This document shows, piece by piece, positions 35,670-44,577 of a stretch of DNA of 64,000 bases. This DNA comes from Bacillus sp. SA1-12 (GTDB taxonomy: Bacteria > Bacillota > Bacilli > Bacillales > Bacillaceae): contig NZ_LATZ01000008.1 of NCBI RefSeq assembly GCF_000981385.1, positions 62,001-126,000 of the forward strand, in the 5' to 3' direction. Under the pieces are notes generated by a model. The model was given only the letters and a program-made list of their open reading frames with translations, had not been told where the DNA came from and did no database searches. Position 1 is the stretch's first letter, and each line of letters starts with the position of its first letter. The position numbers and the translations under genes are program-made.

Positions 35670-36515
35670 TTATTTTTTTAGTACTCTTAATTCTGTGAGG
35701 AACTGTTCTTCTTTTGATGAACTGTAGTTGATAGGAAGGGAAACTTGATATACCTTTCCATCGGTTTGTATGCTATGAGATTCAATATAGTGGTAAAGTT
35801 TTTGATAATATGAAGCATAATGTTTGGTAGACCAATCAAAGGCAATACATACATATTCACCAGGTGGGAGTGTATCTAGCTTTATGTTTTCTCCTTTTAT
35901 ACTTACCTTTTCTCCTTTACAAATAGTTGTATAAATACTATCGAAATAAATATCATGAGAATCCTTATAAGACTTTAAATCATAAATGAAACCATAATAG
36001 TTATCCACCATATCTCCTCTTTCTTCGAGAACGTCAGCCAACTTTCGGACATATAAGTCTGGTGGATCATGAGGGGTAACTTGGGGCGTCTCCACTTTTA
36101 AAATGGTTTGTTCTTCTATATGGCGAAAATATATTAAGCCCTCTTCCTTTTTATCACATATATCTAATTGTTCGTTAAGCTGCCTCTTTCTTCTTTGAAG
36201 TAATCGCCGAGCACGTTCAAGGTTCTCCATTTCCTGCTCAATCACGCTTTCTTGTTCCTCAAGAAAGCTTTGCATATGTTCAGGGGTACATTTACTTGAA
36301 ATGATACGATTGATTTCTTCTAATGGTGTTCGGATATATTTTAGATACTTGATAATATCTAAATAAAAGAACTGTTTAACATGGTAATAACGATATCCAT
36401 TATCCGGATCTGTATAAGAAGGCTTGAAAATGCCAATCTTATCATAATAGCGTAATGTTTGAATGGAGATGTTGTTTAGACGAGCTGTTTCTCCAATGGA
36501 GTAATATTGCTTCAT
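35670..36515 (-). CDS. MerR-family regulator, BmrR-like with GyrI-type effector domain
   Basis: About 281 residues from ATG 36515, which follows aaagga; a longer frame from 36572 lacks a ribosome site. The N-terminal winged helix reads YSIGETARLNNISIQTLRYY and the wing DNGYRYYHVKQF. A long helix (about residues 75-130) mediates dimerisation. The C-terminal 150 residues resemble the GyrI-like drug-binding domain (LPPGEYVCIAFDW, YHYIESHSIQ). BmrR-type proteins twist 19-bp-spacer promoters when a lipophilic ligand binds. Four such promoters lie around this gene. Confidence 0.88.
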   Translation of the reverse strand: MKQYYSIGETARLNNISIQTLRYYDKIGIFKPSYTDPDNGYRYYHVKQFFYLDIIKYLKYIRTPLEEINRIISSKCTPEHMQSFLEEQESVIEQEMENLERARRLLQRRKRQLNEQLDICDKKEEGLIYFRHIEEQTILKVETPQVTPHDPPDLYVRKLADVLEERGDMVDNYYGFIYDLKSYKDSHDIYFDSIYTTICKGEKVSIKGENIKLDTLPPGEYVCIAFDWSTKHYASYYQKLYHYIESHSIQTDGKVYQVSLPINYSSSKEEQFLTELRVLKK

Positions 36516-36791
36516 AAATCTTATCCTTTCTTCTCTGTTTCTTCTTAAAAATCTTTCTTTTACTATACACAATTACAAATGAAATGCTGTATAAACTGAC
36601 TTGGGAAAATAGACAAGCTGTTGAAAATGAGTTTTATCCCTATGATTATGAAGGGATTACTTTTGTAAGAGTTAATATAAGAATATTTAATCTTCATCAT
36701 ACAAATCTTATGGTATATAGAATTTACCTATCTGATATTGATAATCCAGCATCAGTAAAAAATTAACATTAAAAATAACGGAATAAAAGAG

Positions 36792-36822
36792 TTGACCCTA
36801 TTCTTACTATAGAGTTTATGAT
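36792..36822 (+). promoter_or_regulatory. MerR-type promoter, site 4
   Basis: Plus strand: TTGACC, 19-base spacer (CTATTCTTACTATAGAGTT), TATGAT. It is close to site 2 within and beyond the operator. It drives the SnoaL-like gene. Confidence 0.7.
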
Positions 36823-36888
36823 TTGTGTCGTAGAGAGCTACTACTAATTAAGCAAAAAATATTTAAAGTGATTTTAGGAGGAACTATT

Positions 36889-37350
36889 TTGAATAAACTA
36901 GAGAATAACAAAGAAATTGTTCGAAAATTTATTACAGAGGCTTTACCAACTAACGATGTAGATTACGTTCGTCAAGTAGTCTCGAAAGATGCTGTTACAC
37001 ATAGAGCTGGTTTTGCGGCTCTTTATGAAGCTACTGGCGATGCAATTCCGAAAAAAGGGAATTTTTTAGAGTGGATGAAGGAAGGTTGGGCTGTACTTCA
37101 CGGTGCATTAAGTGATCAAAAAGTTGAAATGAAATATGTTGTTGCAGAAGGAAATAAGGTAATTGCACAGTTTCATTATTATGTAACACACAAGGGTACA
37201 TTTGTTGGAATGCCTGCTACTAATAAGCGTATAGAGTGGGATGAAGTTGGTATTTTTGAATTTAATGATGATGGACAAATTACTGATATGTGGTACATGT
37301 GTGAAGAAATCAAATTGGCAATGGAAATAGGTTTTAAACTAGACAAATAA
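36889..37350 (+). CDS. SnoaL-like / ester cyclase-type protein
   Basis: About 153 residues, starting at TTG 36889 behind aggagg; the longer frame from 36823 begins inside the promoter. The alpha+beta barrel of the SnoaL-like family is indicated by GTFVGMPATNKRIEWDEVG followed by IFEFNDDGQITDMW. Members are cyclases, hydrolases or ligand-binding proteins. It is transcribed divergently from the regulator under a matching MerR-type promoter, so it should respond to the same signal. Confidence 0.85.
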   Translation: MNKLENNKEIVRKFITEALPTNDVDYVRQVVSKDAVTHRAGFAALYEATGDAIPKKGNFLEWMKEGWAVLHGALSDQKVEMKYVVAEGNKVIAQFHYYVTHKGTFVGMPATNKRIEWDEVGIFEFNDDGQITDMWYMCEEIKLAMEIGFKLDK

Positions 37351-37485
37351 AAATTGGTTGATGTTGTCAAAAAAAACATTAGTAACCCCGAATGCTAAAT
37401 ATTCTTAAATACAGAAAAGATAATAACAACATAGATTCATTATAAAAGATATTTGTGTTTAAATTTAAGATCAATTTCTCTACCT

Positions 37486-37522
37486 AAAAACCCTGCTAAG
37501 AAAAATTCTTGGCAGGGTTTTT
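37486..37522 (+). terminator. Rho-independent terminator
   Basis: AAAAACCCTGC pairs with GCAGGGTTTTT around a loop of about 15 bases. It ends the SnoaL-like transcript. Confidence 0.75.
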
Positions 37523-37548
37523 GGCAGGAAACGAGTTAGCTTGTTTAT

Positions 37549-37712
37549 CTGTAGGGAGCGTTAATCCTAGAAGTAGTAATGCTCTTTTTTTGTTTAATTT
37601 CGTCAGGTACTATCATGGCAGCATTCCTGTAATAAAAGTGTGAAAAAGAACGAGTTTGTGAAAAAATGTACTTAAAGTAACGGGTGCTTTAGTTGAAGAA
37701 GGAGAGTTTATC
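37549..37712 (+). repeat. Dispersed intergenic repeat, copy R8 (split)
   Basis: tagggagcgttaatcctaga and agtaatgctctttttttg at 37553-37592 form the left half; gtaacgggtgctttagttga near 37679 forms the right half, separated by about 85 extra bases. Confidence 0.45.
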
Positions 37713-37765
37713 TAAAAAGGCATAAAATGGAGGAGAAGTTCTTTCTCCTCTTTAATACGAAAAAA

Positions 37766-37963
37766 TTAGAAACGCCCCATTGATTGCTGAGCCATTGCAA
37801 CTAGGCGTTTAGTAATTTCTCCACCTACAGAACCGTTAGCTCTTGAAGATGTTTCAGCACCAAGGTTAACACCAAACTCTGATGCGATTTCCAACTTCAT
37901 TTGTTCAATAGCTTGTTTAGCACCTGGAACAACTAATTGATTACTGTTATTATTTTGTGCCAT
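37766..37963 (-). CDS. Alpha/beta-type small acid-soluble spore protein
   Basis: A 65-residue DNA-binding spore protein. It shows the germination-protease site region ([20 protein letters not shown], cleavage after the Glu of the EFG stretch) and the helix [17 protein letters not shown] that coats spore DNA. Both are diagnostic of the SspA/B/C/D group. A ribosome site (aaggagatga) precedes the ATG. It is normally transcribed by sigma G in the forespore. Its presence shows that the host makes endospores. Confidence 0.97.
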   Translation of the reverse strand: MAQNNNSNQLVVPGAKQAIEQMKLEIASEFGVNLGAETSSRANGSVGGEITKRLVAMAQQSMGRF

Positions 37964-38157
37964 TCAAATCATCTCCTTAAAAGATTGTAAGAATTAGATT
38001 TTGCATTTGCTTAATTAGTTTGATGTTTTAAACAAAATCTATACATAACTATCCTCGTAATAGCAACAGGGGAAGAATAAAATAAAATTTAACTTCGTGT
38101 ATAATCTTATTTTACGAAGAAATTAATTCTCTATTAGCTAAATAAATAACCATTTTA

Positions 38158-38210
38158 GCTATCTTCAACAATCGGGCGTTACCCTTGAATAAGGGTAGTG
38201 CTCTTTTACA
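38158..38210 (+). repeat. Dispersed intergenic repeat, copy R9
   Basis: ctatcttcaacaatcgggcg, acccttgaataagggtagtg and ctcttt. It contains a hairpin, ACCCTT-gaat-AAGGGT. Confidence 0.6.
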
Positions 38211-38419
38211 TTAAAGATTTTTATTAGTTTGGTTATCAATGTTGTCGGTAATAATAATTGGTTTTGTTGTGTTACGATTTAGAAGTGCATTAACCTTCCT
38301 TTGGAATGTTCCAAAAGAAGTCTTCCATCAAAGGGAGCAAGAGTTGAGGAACAAGGGTTGGTGCAGCCCTTTTTCTTTGCTGTTGTTGGCTAACGGGGCG
38401 GTTGAATAAGATTCTGGAT
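38211..38419. other. Gene-free region downstream of the RMD1-like gene
   Basis: About 200 bases with no gene. Short fragments such as ttccaaaagaagtcttccat do not form an open frame. Together with R9 and the 37964-38157 stretch, this makes about 450 bases without coding sequence. Confidence 0.4.
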
Positions 38420-39256
38420 TCAAGGAATCCATCCTACAATTTCTAATATCGTCAAGACAATCTCAAAAACAATGAGAATCACAATGATCCATTCAACGAA
38501 TAGTCCCCTGATTGAATGGCTGATGTTAGAAAACCCATCCATAATGTTATATAAAATCTCGGTTTTACTTTTCAAGATTTTATACCGATCATTCAATTCA
38601 AAAAAATCCAGCATACTGTCATAAAATTCGCCGGCAATGCTGCTTGTCCATGTAATATCAGGTTTATCCAGAATCATGATATACGCAAGGGTGTTATACT
38701 CGTGACGTAGGATTTTTGCCGTCGTTCTCGCTAGTTCCTTGTTGCCGATTCTCAGATTGCCCTTTTCCAGTCGGTCTATCATGGTTTCGAGCTTGTCGTG
38801 GATTCTTCCGAGTTGTTCCTCTGTTTTTTCGAGGGCCACCGATTTTGCGAGAACAGTGGAAATTAATTCAGGGTAGAAAAATTCATATTTAGGCACCACT
38901 ACATATTCGTCGGTCAACTTGATGTTTTCAGTTTCTTTAAAGTGAAGGCTGTAATCGTCCGTATATCTATCTACATAGACGAGATCAATGTCCGGCTCGA
39001 AAGAATGGATATAGGTTAAAAACCCCTTTATCTCATCGGCGTGTGAGTAATTAATGAAGACAATGCTGCCAAAGGAAAAAATCAGCACCTGTTGCGATTC
39101 GTTCACATTTTTATTAATAATGGAATTTAGAATATCGCCTTTTAGGATTAAAGGCTCTTCCCAGGTGAATTTTTTGGGAATGCCGCAATGAATGGCGATT
39201 TTGTTCAAATCAATTTCATTAGTGATTGCAAATGCTTTAAAGGTAATTGGGTTCAT
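38420..39256 (-). CDS. RMD1/DUF155-family membrane-anchored protein
   Basis: A 278-residue protein of the DUF155 (RMD1/Sif2, YagE) family. Typical features are IFSFGSIVFINYSHADEIKG near residue 60, ISTVLAKSVALEKTEEQLG near 135 and a tail anchor of about 20 hydrophobic residues (WIIVILIVFEIVLTILEIVG) at the C-terminus. Fungal members act on mitochondria; the bacterial role is unknown. It is a single gene with an AT-rich upstream region, between repeat copies R9 and R10. Confidence 0.8.
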   Translation of the reverse strand: MNPITFKAFAITNEIDLNKIAIHCGIPKKFTWEEPLILKGDILNSIINKNVNESQQVLIFSFGSIVFINYSHADEIKGFLTYIHSFEPDIDLVYVDRYTDDYSLHFKETENIKLTDEYVVVPKYEFFYPELISTVLAKSVALEKTEEQLGRIHDKLETMIDRLEKGNLRIGNKELARTTAKILRHEYNTLAYIMILDKPDITWTSSIAGEFYDSMLDFFELNDRYKILKSKTEILYNIMDGFSNISHSIRGLFVEWIIVILIVFEIVLTILEIVGWIP

Positions 39257-39463
39257 TTATATCACTCTCTTCAACAAATTGGTCTTTTTTCGATTTTATT
39301 CTATCTTTACAAAAACATGCTTAAAGAATAAAATTTGGTTCAAAGAGAGTGTTAGCCCAAGGACGTCGGGCTAACAATTTTTTGATATATACCATGGTTT
39401 TTAAGGAATGGTAGTGTTTAGATTAGTATAAAGATTGTGAAATTTTTCAATAGAAGCTTTAGT

Positions 39464-39545
39464 GATCTTCAGCAAAATGGCGCTTTTCTGAAATAAGGAA
39501 AGCGTCTTTCTTTATGAAAAGGGGCATTTTGTTGAAGAAGGTATT
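39464..39545 (+). repeat. Dispersed intergenic repeat, copy R10
   Basis: gatcttcagcaaaatggcgc, aaataaggaaagcgtctttc and aaaaggggcattttgttgaa. The last block is shared with R1. Confidence 0.6.
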
Positions 39546-39619
39546 TTAAATTTTCTATAGAATACTGATTATTTAGAGCTTAGTTGAGTTGAGATTAGAG
39601 AAGGGTGAGATGAGTTGAA

Positions 39620-39949
39620 ATGTTCTTAATTAAAGTAGTAGTATCAGCTATTATTATTGCTTTGGTTAGTGGTTTAGCAAGAAAAAATCCTTTACTTGCA
39701 GGGTTTATTGCTGCATTTCCGATAACAAGTATGCTTTCAATTGCTTGGTTATCATATGAAAAAAGAAGTGAATTAGAAATCTCAAAATTTCTTATAAATG
39801 TACTATGGGGAATAATTCCAACAGTATTATTTTTAGGAATTACCGTGTTGTGTTTAAAGAAAGGAATAACACTTGTATTTTCTTTAGGTATTGGATTTGG
39901 ATTATGGTTAGTGTTTACTATGATTTTTCAACGGATTGAAATAAGTTAA
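39620..39949 (+). CDS. DUF3147-family membrane protein
   Basis: A 109-residue protein with four hydrophobic helices. GLARKNPLLAGFIAAFPITS near residue 20 identifies the DUF3147 family of small integral membrane proteins, which often occur as single genes in Bacillaceae. The function is not known. The start follows gagatgag-ttga, a weak ribosome site. It lies next to repeat R10 and an IS110 remnant. Confidence 0.7.
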   Translation: MFLIKVVVSAIIIALVSGLARKNPLLAGFIAAFPITSMLSIAWLSYEKRSELEISKFLINVLWGIIPTVLFLGITVLCLKKGITLVFSLGIGFGLWLVFTMIFQRIEIS

Positions 39950-40040
39950 TTTTATTCCACAAAACCAGCTAATAGTTGTCAACATTTTTCAATAAAAAAA
40001 TGAAAAATTAGATGATATACTAAAAATGAGTATGCCAAAT

Positions 40041-40076
40041 AACCTTTCTGATTTTCATTATTGGAAGGTTTTGTTT
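40041..40076 (+). terminator. Terminator between DUF3147 gene and IS110 remnant
   Basis: AACCTTTC and GGAAGGTT form an 8-bp stem with one wobble pair around 14 bases, followed by ttgtttt. Confidence 0.5.
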
Positions 40077-40096
40077 TATGTTGTTAAATATAGCTT

Positions 40097-40742
40097 TTAA
40101 GCTAATTCTTGGAAAGTGGTTTTGTTCTTTAAAAGCGCATAAATCAAGTGTAAAAGCTTATTAACACAAGCAATTATCGCTACTCTATAGGGTTTACCTT
40201 CATCGCGTTTTTTATCGTAAAACTCTCTTAATTTTTTGTTTCGAGGTATAACGGTATCGCTCGTCTTTTGTTTACGGGCATCTCGAATTCCACAGTACAC
40301 AGCCATATATAATGCTTGCCTTAACCTTCTAGATCCTCTCTTCGTTATGCGATTGTTGGTCGCTGTAAACCTTCCAGAAGAGTAAACACTAGGATCTATT
40401 CCTGCAAAGGCAACTAACTTCTTTGGATGATTAAACCGATCTATCTCTCCAATTTCTGAAATGATTGTTGCCGCAATCTTTTCTCCGATACCAGGGATAG
40501 ACTGGATAATCTTATATTCTACTATTTCTTTAGCGAGGGCATCTATTTCTGCTCCTAGTTGCGATAGGTGCTCTTGATATTGAAGAACGATAGTAATTAA
40601 CATCTTTAGATTAAAAATATGGCTTTGATACAAGTTGTTTTGAAATGGGTTACGTAATGCAGCTTCAATAAGTTTTTGTGCTTTTTCTTTCGCCCACTTT
40701 TCTGAACGTCTCGTACATAACGACGCAATATAAGATGAAGTA
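40097..40742 (-). pseudogene. IS110-family transposase, C-terminal part only (second type)
   Basis: The minus-strand frame reads TSSYIASLCTRRSEKWAKEK, then through LIEAALRNPFQNN into the Transposase_20 domain (IIQSIPGIGEKIAATIISEI, LVAFAGIDPSVYSSGRF, KRGSRRLRQALYMAVYCGIR) and stops at 40097. The catalytic N-terminal half is missing. It differs clearly from the remnant at 29718, so two distinct IS110 elements have decayed here. Confidence 0.85.
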
Positions 40743-41060
40743 TATACCCCTTAATAATCAAGTCTACAATGGAATATTCGCATTTTCGCCCTTTGGATGA
40801 ATTTACGGATATTAGAGAATGGGTATTTTGAATACGATTGAACGTTAAATATGAATTCCGGAATTAACCTGTAGGTTCTAGAGGACTATAAAAACTTTTT
40901 CTCCATTAGGGAACACCGGTTATATGGAAAGATAACACACCTATTGAAATTTAGCTGAGAGAGCGTTGATCATTCCTAAGGGAGAAGTGATAGACATAAA
41001 AGTTAAAGGGATTGGTCAAGTTCCAATGAAGTATAGTAAAAGTTTTTAATATTTATAATA
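40743..41060. other. Gene-free region with a possible 3' gene fragment
   Basis: No intact gene. From about 40952 a plus-strand frame reads NLAERALIIPKGEVIDIKVK and ends SKSF at 41049, directly before a terminator; it has no start codon and may be the last part of a deleted gene. The rest shows nothing recognisable. Confidence 0.35.
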
Positions 41061-41100
41061 GAGAGGGCTGTCTTTAAGTATAGACAGCCCTCTCTTTCTT
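41061..41100 (+). terminator. Rho-independent terminator
   Basis: GAGAGGGCTGTC and GACAGCCCTCTC form a perfect 12-bp stem around 10 bases, followed by tttctt. It isolates the glycosaminoglycan locus from upstream transcription. Confidence 0.8.
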
Positions 41101-41176
41101 TGGAAAGAGGGGATTAGAGGGAATGATAAAGTTGAACTAAAGTTTTTCAGGTTAGTCAATATCTTCAAAAAAGAAT

Positions 41177-41209
41177 GTAAAAATTTTGCACATATAGGTC
41201 AGAATCGTT
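41177..41209 (+). promoter_or_regulatory. Shared upstream motif of the glycosaminoglycan locus, copy 1
   Basis: GTAAAAATTTTGCACATATA followed by GGTCAGAATCGTT. The same two blocks occur before the lyase gene at 51870-51902, and the first block alone at 43090 and 48058. A binding site for the YesN-like regulator of the locus is a reasonable guess. Confidence 0.55.
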
Positions 41210-41269
41210 TTTTAGAGGTAGGGAAATTGTGTATTATAGTAAGTTTATAAATGAACAGGGGGGGCGCAA

Positions 41270-42214
41270 ATGAAGGGCACTGTTGAGATAAAAAAAGAAA
41301 ATTCGAACCTTTTGGTTAAAAAAACAAAATGGTCAAACTCCCGCAAGGAGGCACTTGTAGGATGGCTATTTTTATTACCTGAACTTGTTGGAATGTTATA
41401 TTTGTATGTCTTTCCAATTATATTTTCATTGGTTATTAGCTTTTCAGAATGGAATTTAGTCGGTGGTTTTTCCACTATTAAATTTGTTGGGTTAGATAAC
41501 TTTCAGAAAATGTTCCAGGATGAAACGGTTTTTATCGCTTTAAAAAATAATCTTATTTTTACGTTTCTATCCGTTCCAACTGGTATGGCATTGGCATTAA
41601 TTCTTGCCGTCATTATCCATACAAAAGTATATATGAAGGAATACTTTAAGGTTGCATTTTTTATTCCGTATATTTCGTCTATTATTGCTATTGGGGCTGT
41701 ATGGAGTGCATTGTATCATCCTTCAAGTGGACCAATCAATATGTTTTTAAAAAGTATTGGATTTGAAAAAACACCGTTATGGTTAGCAGATCCGAAGTAT
41801 TCACTGATTGCCATTATTATTATTTCTGTATGGGCAATCATTGGATATAACATCATCATTTATATAGCTGGTCTATCTAATATTCCTGATGAGTTATATG
41901 AGGCAGCAAGCATTGATGGGGCTTCTTCCATACAAAAGTTTTTTAACATTACATTACCTATGCTTGGACCGACAAATGTATTTTTATTTATTACTTTATT
42001 AATTGGATCTTTTAAGGTATTTGACTTAATTGCCTTCCTTACAGATGGTGGTCCTAATAACTCATCAACAGTTATTGTATTTAGAATCTATGAAGAAGGA
42101 TTCCGGAATTTTAATATGGGATATGCTTCTGCTATATCTTGGTTATTGTTTATTGTTGTAGCTCTGATTACGCTCATTAGCTGGAAAATTCAAAAGAACA
42201 AGGTACATTATTAA
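41270..42214 (+). CDS. Carbohydrate ABC transporter permease, UgpA/MalF type
   Basis: A 314-residue permease with six membrane segments, the EAA loop YEAASIDGASSIQKFFNITL and the late LTDGGPNNSSTVIVFRIYEE. The ATG follows a poly-G ribosome site (aggggggg). It is the first gene of the importer in the glycosaminoglycan locus and pairs with the next permease. The expected cargo is unsaturated disaccharides released by the PL8 lyase encoded at 52249. Confidence 0.93.
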   Translation: MKGTVEIKKENSNLLVKKTKWSNSRKEALVGWLFLLPELVGMLYLYVFPIIFSLVISFSEWNLVGGFSTIKFVGLDNFQKMFQDETVFIALKNNLIFTFLSVPTGMALALILAVIIHTKVYMKEYFKVAFFIPYISSIIAIGAVWSALYHPSSGPINMFLKSIGFEKTPLWLADPKYSLIAIIIISVWAIIGYNIIIYIAGLSNIPDELYEAASIDGASSIQKFFNITLPMLGPTNVFLFITLLIGSFKVFDLIAFLTDGGPNNSSTVIVFRIYEEGFRNFNMGYASAISWLLFIVVALITLISWKIQKNKVHY

Positions 42215-42231
42215 AGGAAGGGGGACTATGA

Positions 42232-43068
42232 ATGATTCAGAGAAAAATAGATATACAAAAGGCTATTACAACTATCATACTACTTGCTGTATCAATCTTT
42301 TTCCTATTACCATTATTTTGGATGACTTCAGCAGCATTTAAATTTGAAAAGGATGTTATGGTTTTTCCAATAGAATGGATACCAAGTTCTTGGAATGTCA
42401 TTGAAAACTTTAAAGCTGTATGGATGGCGAAAATTCCTTTCTCTCTATTTTATCTTAACTCCTTAAAGCTTTCGATCATTATGACGGTGGCCACACTTCT
42501 CTTTTCTTCTATGGCAGCGTTTGCTTTAACGAAGTTACAATTTAAGGGAAGAAATTTAATGTTTGGCTTACTACTGAGTTTTATGATTATTCCTGAGCAA
42601 GCCACACTTGTTCCGAGATTTCTATTATTAAAGTGGTTAGGACTATATAATACACATGAAGGTCTTATCTTAATGGGGATGTTCTCAATCTACTTTACAT
42701 TTCTTATGAGACAGTTTATGCTAGGAGTCTCTAATGAGCTGATAGAGGCAGCAAAGCTTGATGGGGCAGGGTATTTCACGATCTTTTGGAAAATTATTCT
42801 ACCTTTGTGCAAACCGATTATTGCAACAGTTGGGATTATTAAATTTATTTGGACGTGGAATGATTACCAAAATCCACTTATCTTCTTAATCGAGAAAAAC
42901 TTGTATCCAATCACATTAGGTATGCAATTATTTAAGGATGATTATGCAGATAACTATGCAATTCTAATGATGGCTTCACTTTCAGCTATCATACCTTTAG
43001 TGATTATCTTTATCATTTTACAAAAACATGTAATTAAAGGAATCGCCCTTGGAGGAGTAAAAGGATAA
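42232..43068 (+). CDS. Carbohydrate ABC transporter permease, AraQ type
   Basis: A 278-residue partner permease with the loop ELIEAAKLDGAGYFTIFWKI and the standard C-terminus VIKGIALGGVKG. It starts 17 bases after the first permease behind ggaaggggg. It completes the membrane channel; the lipoprotein gene follows after a 123-base gap that carries another copy of the shared upstream motif. Confidence 0.93.
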   Translation: MIQRKIDIQKAITTIILLAVSIFFLLPLFWMTSAAFKFEKDVMVFPIEWIPSSWNVIENFKAVWMAKIPFSLFYLNSLKLSIIMTVATLLFSSMAAFALTKLQFKGRNLMFGLLLSFMIIPEQATLVPRFLLLKWLGLYNTHEGLILMGMFSIYFTFLMRQFMLGVSNELIEAAKLDGAGYFTIFWKIILPLCKPIIATVGIIKFIWTWNDYQNPLIFLIEKNLYPITLGMQLFKDDYADNYAILMMASLSAIIPLVIIFIILQKHVIKGIALGGVKG

Positions 43069-43089
43069 CGAGATGACATCAAAAAAAGA

Positions 43090-43111
43090 GTAAAAATTAT
43101 ACACGCATAAT
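43090..43111 (+). promoter_or_regulatory. Shared upstream motif, copy 2
   Basis: GTAAAAATTATACACGCATA, about 100 bases before the binding-protein gene, aligns with the motifs at 41177, 48058 and 51870. It may give this gene an extra promoter, which is common because binding proteins are needed in excess. Confidence 0.45.
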
Positions 43112-43191
43112 GCTAAATAATTCACGTTCTTTTATTTGAAATAGATTTATAATTCAAAATGTAAGCGGTTAATAGAGAAGGGGGAAGAAAG

Positions 43192-44535
43192 ATGAAGTTT
43201 AAGAGAAAAGCTGGTTTGGTAGTTAGTAGTACCATTCTTGCCGTGTCGGTTTTAGCTGGATGTGCTTCTAATAAGGGAAGTGAACAAGCTACTTCTGGCG
43301 ATAAAGATGAGGTTGTAACGATCAAGTATTACAACTGGGATAATGAGATACAGGCTGCTACTACTGAGCAGTATATTGAGCAGTTTGAGAAAGAAAATCC
43401 AAATATTAATGTAGAATCTGTATCATTAGTACCAGGGAACTCACTAGAAACACTTAAAAAGTTAGACGTTCTAATGGCTTCTGGTGAAAAGGTAGACCTG
43501 GTAATGCTACCACATGCGGATGCTGTATTCGAACGTACAGCTCAAGGTGTATTAGCTCCTTTAGATGAGTTTTATGAAAAAAGTAATTTAAATCCGGAAG
43601 AAGAATACTATGTGAATCCGCAATATGAAGGGAAATATTACGGAATTCAAAATAATGTTGTTCAAAACTATGTTCTTCTTAATAAAAATGCATTAGATGA
43701 AGCGGGGTTACCAGTACCTAAACTGGGATGGACATGGGATGACTTTGCAGAGTATGCGAGAAAACTAACAAAAGGTGAAGGCGAAGAAAAACAATATGGT
43801 GCATACTTCCACAATTGGTCTCTATATGCAAATCCTATGGCACAAATCCAATTTAAACATCCGTTTTTAACGGAAGAAGGTAAAACAAACTTTGATGACC
43901 CTACATTTGAATACTTCTTTAATCTTCGTCGTACAATGGAGAAAGAAGATCAATCGATTAAGCCTTATTCAGATGTAATTGGAGCAAAGCTTAATTATCG
44001 TACTGAATTCTTTAATGGGGATGCAGCAATGCTGTTAACTGGGACTTTCACAATTAATGATCCAGGCGATCTTGAAAATTACCCACATGATTTTAAAACA
44101 GCGTTTGCACCAGTTCCATTATATTCAAAAGATGATAAACCGGAAATATTTATGGGAGGAAACTTCCTATCAATCGGTGCTAACTCAGACAACAAGGAAG
44201 AAGCATTTAAATTTGCACGTTTTATGTCAACCAACTTAACTGAAGCAAGAACGGAATTACCAGGTTGGAAAAAGGGTGATGTAAAACCATTAGTTGAACG
44301 TTTTATTAGTGGAAAAGAAGATATGTATGATGTTGAATCCTTAATGTACACGCTATTTGAAAGTGGAGTTGAACCATTACCGACTTCAAAGGTTTCAATT
44401 ACTTATGGAAGTCAACTAGATCAAATTTTAACAGATGGGTTTAGTCAATTCATTTTAGAAGATAAGTCAGCTAAAGAGGTTCAGGACTGGATGGTTAAAG
44501 AAGCAAATAATGTAATTGAAGAAAATTCAAAATAG
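43192..44535 (+). CDS. Extracellular solute-binding lipoprotein, family 1
   Basis: A 447-residue binding protein. The signal peptide ends in the lipobox VLAGCAS (about residues 20-26) followed by a short flexible linker. SBP_bac_1 features include IKYYNWDNEIQAATTEQYIE, LVMLPHADAVFERTAQGVLA and MLLTGTFTINDPGDL. A ribosome site (agaagggggaa) precedes the ATG. It is the receptor of the importer in the glycosaminoglycan locus, and a terminator follows. Confidence 0.93.
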   Translation: MKFKRKAGLVVSSTILAVSVLAGCASNKGSEQATSGDKDEVVTIKYYNWDNEIQAATTEQYIEQFEKENPNINVESVSLVPGNSLETLKKLDVLMASGEKVDLVMLPHADAVFERTAQGVLAPLDEFYEKSNLNPEEEYYVNPQYEGKYYGIQNNVVQNYVLLNKNALDEAGLPVPKLGWTWDDFAEYARKLTKGEGEEKQYGAYFHNWSLYANPMAQIQFKHPFLTEEGKTNFDDPTFEYFFNLRRTMEKEDQSIKPYSDVIGAKLNYRTEFFNGDAAMLLTGTFTINDPGDLENYPHDFKTAFAPVPLYSKDDKPEIFMGGNFLSIGANSDNKEEAFKFARFMSTNLTEARTELPGWKKGDVKPLVERFISGKEDMYDVESLMYTLFESGVEPLPTSKVSITYGSQLDQILTDGFSQFILEDKSAKEVQDWMVKEANNVIEENSK

Positions 44536-44550
44536 TAGTTACGTCTTAGA

Positions 44551-44577
44551 AAGGGCACCCATAATGGTGTCCTTTTA
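44551..44577 (+). terminator. Rho-independent terminator
   Basis: AAGGGCACC and GGTGTCCTT form a 9-bp stem with a wobble pair around cataat, followed by tttagc. Confidence 0.6.

Noticed and set aside
36584..36766. A 60-codon open frame between the MerR regulator and promoter site 4
   Set aside because: It has no ribosome site, no recognisable family and lies in a promoter-containing divergent gap; it could be a remnant, but nothing supports translation.
37964..38060. A sigma-G promoter before the spore-protein gene
   Set aside because: Such a promoter is expected, and TGTATA with a CATCAAA-like box is present, but the spacing of 15 bases is too short for a confident call.
6965..39545. The dispersed repeats as a CRISPR array
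   Set aside because: Copies are far apart, imperfect, and separated by genes; there is no regular spacer pattern and no cas gene.
29405..41100. The repeat-rich stretch as a prophage or integrative element
   Set aside because: There are no integrase, capsid, portal, relaxase or replication genes and no flanking tRNA; IS110 remnants alone do not make a mobile island.
43160..43173. A cre site before the binding-protein gene (TGTAAGCGGTTAAT)
   Set aside because: The second half departs from the consensus at the C and final A positions; the match is too weak to list.
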